Shown in pieces: positions 15,902-27,611 of a DNA stretch of 64,000 bases. The notes below the pieces were generated by a model, which saw nothing but the letters and a program-made list of their open reading frames with translations, did not search any database and was not told the origin of the DNA. The DNA comes from JAFALK01 sp036500605 (lineage in GTDB: Bacteria > Pseudomonadota > Gammaproteobacteria > Burkholderiales > Burkholderiaceae_C). Made by a program: the position numbers and the translations under genes. The stretch lies in assembly GCA_036500605.1 (NCBI GenBank), contig DASYBU010000002.1:1-64000 (forward strand). The letters are read 5' to 3'. The number at the start of each line of letters is the position of its first letter. Position 1 is the stretch's first letter.

Positions 15902-16471
15902 TCAGAGCAAGCGCACAGAGTTTTCCGAAGCCTCGATCAGCTTGGCCAGACGAGCGCTGCGCGTCTCGGCCCGCTTGGCACTGAGGATGCGCCAGATCAT
16001 CTGATGGCGGTAGCCGGGTGGCTGCGCTTCGAAGAACTTCCACGCCTTCTTGTTCTTCTTGAACAGCGCGGCGTCTGCGGGCTCCAGATCGGCCCGCTTG
16101 GCCTGCTCGTAGGAGTAGGTCTTCGACTTCTCCTCGCGCCGATGCTCGAAGGCCGCGAGGCCCGCAGCCTGCATGCGCCCGCTCGCTTGCAGCGCCTTCA
16201 TCTTCTCGATATTGATCGCGCTCCAGGTCGAGGTGGTCTTGCGCGGCGTGAAGCGGATCTTGTAGGTGTGCTCATCGATGCCCGTGCGCACACCATCGAT
16301 CCAGCCGAAGCAAAGCGCTTCGTCCACGGATTCGGACCATGTCATGCAGGGACGCCCGGTGCCGACCTTGTGGAAGCCGACGATCAGTTCAGTTTCGGTG
16401 GCGCCATGTTGGGCGAGCCATTGGCCGAAGGCTGCGGCGGAAGCAAAAAAGGTGGGCTTCGCCGCGCTCAT
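15902..16471 (-). CDS. YdeI/OmpD-associated family protein
   Basis: A 189-aa protein of the YdeI/OmpD-associated group. Signature stretches are ELIVGFHKVGTGRPCMTWSESVDEALCFGWIDG, FTPRKTTSTWSAINIEKMKAL and the C-terminal PPGYRHQMIWRILSAKRAETRSARLAKLIE. Members are linked to stress and antimicrobial-peptide tolerance, but the molecular role is unclear. Its ATG overlaps the stop of the upstream GNAT gene (ATGA), so the two are cotranscribed. Confidence 0.85.
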   Translation of the reverse strand: MSAAKPTFFASAAAFGQWLAQHGATETELIVGFHKVGTGRPCMTWSESVDEALCFGWIDGVRTGIDEHTYKIRFTPRKTTSTWSAINIEKMKALQASGRMQAAGLAAFEHRREEKSKTYSYEQAKRADLEPADAALFKKNKKAWKFFEAQPPGYRHQMIWRILSAKRAETRSARLAKLIEASENSVRLL

Positions 16472-16932
16472 AGGTCCTTGGCGTAGACGATGAAGCCCAG
16501 ATGCTTGGCCACCTTGTCGTAAAGCGTGCGGCCGGCCGCATTCGTCTCATGCGTCTGCCAGTAGACGCGCTTGATGCCGGCTGCTTGCGCTTCAGCGTAC
16601 ACGGCCTCAATCAAGGCGCGGCCCACACCGCGGCCTCGTGCTGCCTCGGAGGTGAACAGATCCTGCAGATAGCAGGTCAGCTCGATCCTCGTCGTGCTGC
16701 GGTGATACAGGAAATGAGTGAGGCCCACCATTTTCCCGTCGATCAGCGCGACCCAGGCAAAGACCGGTTCGTTCGGATCGAAGAAACGCTGCCAGGTCAC
16801 GCTCGTGACTTCCTCAGGCAGTGCGGTCTCACCCGCTCGGCCATAGAAGGCGTTGTAGCCGTCCCAGAGCGGGCGCCAGGCTTCGAGGTCTGTGGGTTCA
16901 AGTGGGCGGACGGTAACAATGGAATCGGTCAT
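16468..16932 (-). CDS. GNAT-family N-acetyltransferase
   Basis: A 154-aa acetyltransferase from the ATG at 16932; a GTG at 16965 would add 11 residues. The acetyl-CoA binding motif A is visible as LFTSEAARGRGVGRALIEAVYAEA, and the end YWQTHETNAAGRTLYDKVAKHLGFIVYAKDL is typical of the L-amino-acid/diamine-type GNAT group. The acceptor substrate is unknown. It is in an operon with the YdeI-like gene downstream and lies close behind the SnoaL-like gene. Confidence 0.85.
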   Translation of the reverse strand: MTDSIVTVRPLEPTDLEAWRPLWDGYNAFYGRAGETALPEEVTSVTWQRFFDPNEPVFAWVALIDGKMVGLTHFLYHRSTTRIELTCYLQDLFTSEAARGRGVGRALIEAVYAEAQAAGIKRVYWQTHETNAAGRTLYDKVAKHLGFIVYAKDL

Positions 16933-16968
16933 GGGGAGAGTGAACCCTGCGATCGGTGACTGCACGGA

Positions 16969-17409
16969 TCAGCCCTTGCCGGGCCGTTGAAGCATCGCCT
17001 TCATGTCCTCGAAGCCCACCGGCGCCGAGGTGTGCTCATGCACGATGCGCGGCATGTGGCCCGAGGTTTTCAGCCCCCAGCTGATGCGGTTCTGCATGGA
17101 GCGCAAGGCCTCGCCCGACGGCGCGATCGCCGCATACGTGACGATGGCGCTGAGGATCGAGAACTCCTTGCCGATCGACATCTTCACGTCCTCGAAGCTG
17201 ACCTTGCAGCGCTCGGCACCGAGCGAAGTGAACCAGCCTTCCACCGCGCGTTGCCACGCCTCTGCGCCTTCGTAGGACCACACGCCCCAGGTGTCGAAGA
17301 CGCGTACGCTGGGGTCGTACAAGCGGATAAAAGCCTCAGCGTCCTTGGCGAGCACGGCCGCCTTGTACAGCTCAAGAATTTGCCCTAGAGATTTCTCGAT
17401 ATCACTCAC
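16969..17409 (-). CDS. SnoaL/NTF2-like (DUF4440-type) protein
   Basis: A 146-aa small alpha+beta barrel protein. LYKAAVLAKDAEAFIRLYDPSVRVFDTWGVWSYEGAEAW is the standard opening of the family, followed by strands ending in GHMPRIVHEHTSAPV. The start is a GTG at 17409 preceded by AAGGAG at six bases; the open frame upstream to 17460 is not needed. It is divergent from an AraC-family regulator, which may control it and the GNAT and YdeI-like genes behind it. The substrate is unknown. Confidence 0.8.
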   Translation of the reverse strand: MSDIEKSLGQILELYKAAVLAKDAEAFIRLYDPSVRVFDTWGVWSYEGAEAWQRAVEGWFTSLGAERCKVSFEDVKMSIGKEFSILSAIVTYAAIAPSGEALRSMQNRISWGLKTSGHMPRIVHEHTSAPVGFEDMKAMLQRPGKG

Positions 17410-17473
17410 GGAGCGCTCCTTCGTTTCGCGGGTATGGCGGCGGCGCCCAATATAGAGCAACTAACATCCCGCC

Positions 17474-17926
17474 ATGCCCGCCGAACGTTCGCCACCCGCC
17501 CACCACCTGCGCGACCTCGCCCGCCTGCGCCGCGTGCGTGACCGCATCGACCGCGACTACGCGCAGCCGCTCGACGTTGAGGCACTGGCCGCCGGCATCC
17601 ACATGTCGTCCGGGCACCTGAGCCGCCAGTTCCGGCTGGCTTATGGCGAGTCGCCCTACTCCTACCTGATGACGCGCCGCATCGAACGCGCGATGGCCTT
17701 GCTGCGCCGTGGTGATCTCAGCGTCACCGAGGTCTGCTTCGAGGTCGGCTGCTCCTCGCTCGGCACTTTCAGCACGCGCTTCACCGAGTTGGTGGGCATG
17801 CCGCCCAGCGTCTACAAGCGCGACGCGGCGCAGGAAACCGCCGGCATGCCTTCCTGCGTGGCCAAGCAGGTGACCAAACCGATCAGGAATCAAGAAGCGC
17901 GAGACCGGGAGCCGCAAATAGACTGA
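17474..17926 (+). CDS. AraC-family transcriptional regulator (DNA-binding domain only)
   Basis: A 150-aa protein consisting mainly of the AraC double helix-turn-helix: LDVEALAAGIHMSSGHLSRQFRLAYGESPYSYLMTRRIERAMALLRRGDLSVTEVCFEVGCSSLGTFSTRFTELVGMPPSVY. No ligand-binding domain is present, so it resembles SoxS/MarA-sized regulators. It stands 43 bases ahead of a VOC protein gene on the same strand and is divergent from the SnoaL-like gene. Both are likely targets. Confidence 0.87.
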   Translation: MPAERSPPAHHLRDLARLRRVRDRIDRDYAQPLDVEALAAGIHMSSGHLSRQFRLAYGESPYSYLMTRRIERAMALLRRGDLSVTEVCFEVGCSSLGTFSTRFTELVGMPPSVYKRDAAQETAGMPSCVAKQVTKPIRNQEARDREPQID

Positions 17927-17969
17927 TTGCCATCGACAGCCCTTCTTCAATTTTCAAAGGAGACCCATC

Positions 17970-18380
17970 ATGGACATCAGCATTCACTCGACCTTCCTCC
18001 CGCAGACCGACCCCGAGGCCTCGCTGGCCTTCTACCGCGACACGCTCGGCTTCGAGGTTCGCAACGACGTCGGCTACAACGGCCTGCGCTGGATCACGGT
18101 CGGCCCGGTTGGCCAGCCCGGCACCTCGATCGTGCTGGCGCCGGCCGGTTGCGCGCCCGGCGTGACCGACGACGAACGCCGCACCATCACCGAGATGATG
18201 GCCAAGGGCACCTACGCGATGCTGCTGCTGGCCACGCACGACCTCGCTGCCGTCTTCGAGAAGCTCCAAGCCAGCGACGCCGAGATCACGCAGGAGCCGA
18301 CCGATCAGCCTTATGGCGTGCGCGATTGCGGCGTGCGGGATCCGGCGGGCAACATGATCCGGATTCAGCAACTGCGCTGA
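17970..18380 (+). CDS. VOC (glyoxalase/bleomycin-resistance) family protein
   Basis: A 136-aa protein with two beta-alpha-beta-beta-beta modules: TDPEASLAFYRDTLGFEVRNDVGYNGLRWITVG, and a C-terminal half ending GVRDCGVRDPAGNMIRIQQL. Such proteins bind a metal and act as glyoxalases, dioxygenases or antibiotic-binding proteins; the specific reaction is not evident. A strong AAAGGAG precedes the ATG. It is probably cotranscribed with the AraC-type regulator just upstream, a common pairing. Confidence 0.85.
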   Translation: MDISIHSTFLPQTDPEASLAFYRDTLGFEVRNDVGYNGLRWITVGPVGQPGTSIVLAPAGCAPGVTDDERRTITEMMAKGTYAMLLLATHDLAAVFEKLQASDAEITQEPTDQPYGVRDCGVRDPAGNMIRIQQLR

Positions 18381-18389
18381 GCCTATTGG

Positions 18390-19154
18390 TTAGGGCTGGC
18401 CCCGCAACAGCGCCAGATAGTCGGGGCTCTGCGAAATCGTGTTGTGCCCGACGCCGGCCACCACGCTCATCGTTGCAACCTGCGGGCGGAAGCGCTTGAA
18501 CAGCGCTTCCGTGCTCGCGCGCGGAATGACTTCGTCGTGCTCAGCCACGATCAACAGCGTGGGCGCCGTGATCCGCGGCGCGACCTTGCCCGAGTCGAAC
18601 TTGTCGAGCAGCAGCCAGCGCACGGGGAAGTAGCGGAACTGCTGCGCGGCGAGTTCCTCGATGCTGTCGTAAGGCGTGACCAGCACAAGCCGAGCGACCG
18701 GCCGCAGGCCCGCCAGCTGGATGGCCACGCCGCTGCCCAGGCTGCGTCCGACCACGACGACATTCTTGTGCTCGGCCTGCACCTTGTCGAACAAGGCGAC
18801 GGCGTCGGCCACCAGCGCCGTCTCGGTCGGCTTGCCCGTGCTGCCACCGTAGCCGCGGTAATGCATCAGGTAGAGCGCGCGCTTGGGGAAGGCGGCCGCA
18901 AGATCGGGCAGGCTGTAGGAGACATCTTCGGCGTTGCCGCCGAAATAGATCAACGCATCGGGGCCGGGAAGCGGGCGTGTTGTGACCCGCACTTCAGCGC
19001 CTTGCGCCGAGAGCGTGATTGTCGGCGCGGTGTCCTCGGCCGAACGCGGCTGCGGCAGGTAGATCATCGAGCGTTGGAAGGCGAACAGGGCGGCGCAGAG
19101 GGCGAGGTAGATCAGCAAGGCAATTGCGACAAGTGTGATCATCACGCGCGACAT
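18390..19154 (-). CDS. Membrane-anchored alpha/beta hydrolase
   Basis: A 254-aa hydrolase with an N-terminal membrane segment (VMITLVAIALLIYLALCAALFAF) followed by the Bem46/ABHD-like fold. The catalytic residues appear as S138 (GRSLGSG), D207 (AEHDEVIP) and H237 (GVGHN). ALIYFGGNAEDV matches the oxyanion region and HYRGYGGSTGKPTE is typical of this subgroup. It is probably a periplasm-facing or membrane-surface esterase; the substrate is unknown. Confidence 0.88.
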   Translation of the reverse strand: MSRVMITLVAIALLIYLALCAALFAFQRSMIYLPQPRSAEDTAPTITLSAQGAEVRVTTRPLPGPDALIYFGGNAEDVSYSLPDLAAAFPKRALYLMHYRGYGGSTGKPTETALVADAVALFDKVQAEHKNVVVVGRSLGSGVAIQLAGLRPVARLVLVTPYDSIEELAAQQFRYFPVRWLLLDKFDSGKVAPRITAPTLLIVAEHDEVIPRASTEALFKRFRPQVATMSVVAGVGHNTISQSPDYLALLRGQP

Positions 19155-19182
19155 GGGCCAGGTTCCGCATCACGTGGAGGTT

Positions 19183-19398
19183 TCATGTCTTCGCGCTCAA
19201 CTCGTTTCGGGTTCCACGCTCAACGCGAACGATGATGGTGTTGGCCGGCGTGACCGACCAGACGAGCCTCGTCCCTGGCTTCGCGTTCACCAGCGCGCGC
19301 ACGTTGACGGGAACGATCGTCCGGCCTTTGCTTCCGATGAACGATTCGCTTACGGAATGCGCATGTTCTCTTCTTATTGCCATGTCGCAATCATCCAC
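19183..19398 (-). CDS. AbrB/SpoVT-type (MazE-like) DNA-binding protein
   Basis: A 71-aa protein with the swapped-hairpin AbrB fold: GSKGRTIVPVNVRALVNAKPGTRLVWSVTPANTIIVRVE. The start is GTG at 19398 or ATG at 19383. Proteins of this type are usually antitoxins paired with PIN or MazF toxins. No toxin gene is next to it: the neighbours are a hydrolase and a response regulator. It therefore looks like an orphan antitoxin or a small transition-state regulator. Confidence 0.75.
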   Translation of the reverse strand: MDDCDMAIRREHAHSVSESFIGSKGRTIVPVNVRALVNAKPGTRLVWSVTPANTIIVRVERGTRNELSAKT

Positions 19399-19463
19399 TC
19401 AGCGTCCACAGATCCGCCGGGCGAGCTTGCCGCCAAACAAGGCGACAGTCGTCCACTGAACAC

Positions 19464-20518
19464 TCAACCCTCACACCGCCCCGCCGCCTCCAACACACTC
19501 GCCAAGCTCTGCTTGATCCGATCCAGCGCGCCGATCATGCTTTCCTCGGGCTGGCCGGGGCCCTGCAGTTTTTCAAGCTCCTGCAGCGCGAGCCGCAGCG
19601 GCGCGGCCACCTCATCGCGCAACTGCTGAGTCAACGCCTGCTTGCGATGCGCCTCCGCCAGGATCGCGTCGAACTCCTGCTGCCTTCGCTTGTGCATGTC
19701 CACGTAACGGATGAAATTCCTCACGCGCAGTTTCAGCACATCAGGGTCGATCGGCTTGGAGACGAAATCGACCGCGCCAAGATCGAGGCCGCGCAGGCGC
19801 GAGGCTTCGTCGGTCAGCGCGGTGACGAAGACGATCGGGATGGTCTCGCCGTTGGCCTGTTCGCGCAGGCGGCGCGCCACCTCGAAGCCGTCCATGCCGG
19901 GCATCATCACGTCGAGCAGCACGAGGTCCGGCGCCACGTCGCCGGCACAGACCTTGAGGGCCTTCTCGCCGCTGTCGGCCACGCGCACGCGGTAGTCCTC
20001 GCCGAAGATGCCGGCCATCAGGCGCAGGTTGTCGGGTGTGTCGTCGACCACGAGCAGCGTGGCTTTCTCGGGCGGCGGCAACGGAGGTGCCGCAGATTTG
20101 TCATCGGGAGCGGACGTGGCGAGCACGGGCACGCCACGACGCACGGCACCGACGATCTTGCTCTCCAGGCGCTGCAGGGTGTAGGGCTTGACCAGCAGGT
20201 CCGACACGCCGCTGGCCACGGCCTGCTCGACGAGGCTGCGCTCCACGTCGGCCAGCACCAGCACGACGGGGATATCCGACAGGCGCTCGTCGGCTCGCAT
20301 CGCGCGCAGCATCTCAAGCCCGTCCATCTCCGGCATGTTCCATTCGGCCAGCACCAGGTCGGGCTTGCTCTGGCGCATCAGGCCGATGGCTTCGAGCCCG
20401 CTGGAGGCCATCTGCGTGCCGCCCACCGCGAGACCACGCAGCAGGCCTGCGGTCTGGTGGCGCAGGCTGGAGACGTGGTCCACCACCAGCAGCTTCAGCT
20501 CGGCGAGTTCACTTCCGT

Positions 20519-20522
<4 letters not shown>
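19464..20522 (-). CDS. Double-receiver response regulator with degenerate first receiver
   Basis: A 352-aa protein with two receiver domains and a helical C-terminal tail. REC1 (about residues 8-128) has Glu60 where the phospho-acceptor Asp should be (DLVLAEWNMPEMDG), VDH instead of VDD in the acidic pocket, and no Ser/Thr after VVLVL, while Lys112 is kept. REC2 (about 154-270) is intact: D160/D161, D204 (LLDVMMPGMDG), T235 and K256. The tail (270-352) is a probable coiled coil with no output domain. It has a GTG start that overlaps the HD-GYP gene stop, so it is the third gene of a kinase operon. Confidence 0.9.
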
Positions 20523-25914
<5,392 letters not shown>

Positions 25915-25979
25915 GATGTCCTCGCACCAGTGAGGCAGGCTGATGAGGCTATCACGGCGGCGGCGACTGTGCGCTGAAC

Positions 25980-26015
25980 AATCGCGTTACTAATCGCGTG
26001 ACTAATGGCGTTACT
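25980..26015. repeat. Three tandem 12-bp repeats upstream of the hybrid kinase gene
   Basis: AATCGCGTTACT, AATCGCGTGACT and AATGGCGTTACT follow without gaps. They differ at one position each from the first unit and lie 66-101 bases before the kinase start. The intergenic position suggests a regulator-binding array rather than coding drift. Confidence 0.6.
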
Positions 26016-26046
26016 GTTACGAGTTCAACGAAGACAGCGATGGGGC

Positions 26047-26150
26047 GTATTTATCGTATACCTCCTGTACATCCTGTTCATCCATGTAGAAAACGAATTC
26101 GGGAATTGAACATGGATTAACAGGATGTACAGGATGTACAGGATGAATAC
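26047..26150. repeat. Long inverted repeat made of CAGGATG units (copy 2)
   Basis: Arms 26047-26087 and 26110-26150 (41 bases each) are imperfect inverted copies around a 22-base loop. The right arm holds three CAGGATG heptamers in a row at nine-base period (two CAGGATGTA units, then CAGGATG). The outer and inner ends (GTATTTATC..., ...CATCCATGT) match copy 1 at 8099-8188. It lies between the hybrid kinase and cheY-like genes. Confidence 0.85.
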
Positions 26151-26160
26151 CCGGGGCGGG

Positions 26161-26595
26161 TCACTCGACCAGGATGCCCCGGGCCTTCAAGGCCAGATGC
26201 AGCTTCTCGCCGACCGTGCTCTTGGTGAAGGGCTTGACGATGTAGCCGGTGGCGCCCAACTGCGCAGCGCGGACGATGTCTTCCTTGCGGCCCTCGGCCG
26301 TGACGAGCAGGACCGGGACGGTGCGCAGCGGATCGCTCTCGGGCTTGGCGCGCAAGGCCTCCAGAAGCTGGAAGCCGGTCATGACCGGCATGTTGACGTC
26401 GCTGAGCACGAAGTGCACGGGCTCGCCGGATTCGGAGGCCAGCTCCAGCGCGCGCAAGGCGACCCTGCCGTCCTCGGCCTCGACAATCTTCTTGAAGCCG
26501 AGCTCGCGCAGCAGGCCGGTGATGATCCGCCGCATGGTGGAGAAATCGTCCACCACCATCAGGGTGAAATCTTCGCGCTTGATCGTCGTGGCCAT
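26161..26595 (-). CDS. CheY-like single-domain response regulator
   Basis: A 144-aa receiver without output domain. All residues of chemotaxis CheY are present: acidic pocket VVDDFSTMRRI, phospho-acceptor D66 (VLSDVNMPVMTG), Thr in LLVTAEGRKEDI, and Lys in YIVKPFTKSTV. This resembles chemotaxis CheY more than the PhoB group. GGAG precedes the ATG. No chemotaxis operon is adjacent; it may serve the nearby phosphorelay or a che cluster elsewhere. Confidence 0.92.
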   Translation of the reverse strand: MATTIKREDFTLMVVDDFSTMRRIITGLLRELGFKKIVEAEDGRVALRALELASESGEPVHFVLSDVNMPVMTGFQLLEALRAKPESDPLRTVPVLLVTAEGRKEDIVRAAQLGATGYIVKPFTKSTVGEKLHLALKARGILVE

Positions 26596-26636
26596 GTCAC
26601 GCTCCGTGGAGAGGAGGCCATCCTAGCGCTGACAAC

Positions 26637-27536
26637 CTAGCGTGAAACCTTGCTCAACCAGCCCTGCGTTGAAAGATGCACAGAAGCGGCGGGCAGGCCC
26701 TTGGGGCCGAACAGCATGTCCAGATCGCGCAATTCCATCTGGCCGCCGCTGCGCAGCACCACACCGTCCTCGCGAACGAACTGCGGCACGGCGAAGACCC
26801 GACTGCCCACCGCCTTGAGAATGTCACGCAGCTGCTGATTGGCCAGCACGGCGCTTTGCGGCTGCGCAAATTCGCAGGACCGCGCGGCAGGACCGGCCGG
26901 CAGGCTGCCTTCCGACCAGAAGCCCTCCCAGGCGTTGCCGGGGCTCTCGGCGCACCAGATGCGAGAGACCTTCTGCCAGGTCGAGATGCCGTCACCCTCG
27001 ATGCCCACCAGGGCCGAGGGCACGACGTAGAAGGTGGTGTTGAGCTGGTCGCCCACAAAGCCCAGCGTGTCCTCGAAGCGGCGGCAGTAGGGGCAGTCGA
27101 GCGCCGAGAACATCAGCACGCGCCGGCCGCCGCCCTGTCCGTAGACGAGCTTGATCAACGCTTCATAGCGGATGCGCTGCATCACCTCCAGGCGCAGCGC
27201 AGCGGTCTCGTCGGGTGTCAGTGCACGTAAGCCGTCAGGCCCCAGCACTTGCGCGCCGCGCGCATCGAGCAGGAGCGTGCCTGCGTCATTGAAGTAGCCC
27301 AGTGCACGACCTTGTGAATCGCTCAGCGCATAGAGCTGGTTCACCAGTGTCGAGCTGGCGCGCGCCTGCGCCTCGCCGACCGGCAACTGCAGCCGTGCCT
27401 GCGCCAGATGCGTGAACAGGCGGTGCGAGGCGTCAGAGCTCGCATCCGCCCGGGCCGACGCCGCGCAGAGCAGCGCCAGACCCAGACCCAGACCCAGGCT
27501 CATCACCAGCGCGCGGCCGCGCTCCAAAAGACTCAT
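26637..27536 (-). CDS. Exported DsbC/DsbG-like thiol-disulfide protein
   Basis: A 299-aa periplasmic protein. The signal sequence spans about residues 8-30 (VMSLGLGLGLALLCAASARA). The C-terminal half carries a thioredoxin-like site DCPYC (C148, C151) inside VLMFSALDCPYCRRFE, which is the usual pattern of DsbC/DsbG C-terminal domains, and a cis-Pro region VFAVPQF. Two further Cys (about residues 195 and 220) could form a structural disulfide. GGAG precedes the ATG. It ends 41 bases upstream of the CheY-like gene start, on the same strand. Confidence 0.8.
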   Translation of the reverse strand: MSLLERGRALVMSLGLGLGLALLCAASARADASSDASHRLFTHLAQARLQLPVGEAQARASSTLVNQLYALSDSQGRALGYFNDAGTLLLDARGAQVLGPDGLRALTPDETAALRLEVMQRIRYEALIKLVYGQGGGRRVLMFSALDCPYCRRFEDTLGFVGDQLNTTFYVVPSALVGIEGDGISTWQKVSRIWCAESPGNAWEGFWSEGSLPAGPAARSCEFAQPQSAVLANQQLRDILKAVGSRVFAVPQFVREDGVVLRSGGQMELRDLDMLFGPKGLPAASVHLSTQGWLSKVSR

Positions 27537-27611
27537 GCGGACTCTCCGAAGGCATTCAAAGAGTCGGCATCTTGACGCATCGCCGCGAACGCCGCCGGCG
27601 AAGGGGCATGC

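Noticed and set aside
26110..26150. Possible CRISPR-like array (three CAGGATG units)
   Set aside because: The unit is only nine bases with no unique spacers, and the whole forms an inverted repeat with the opposite arm.
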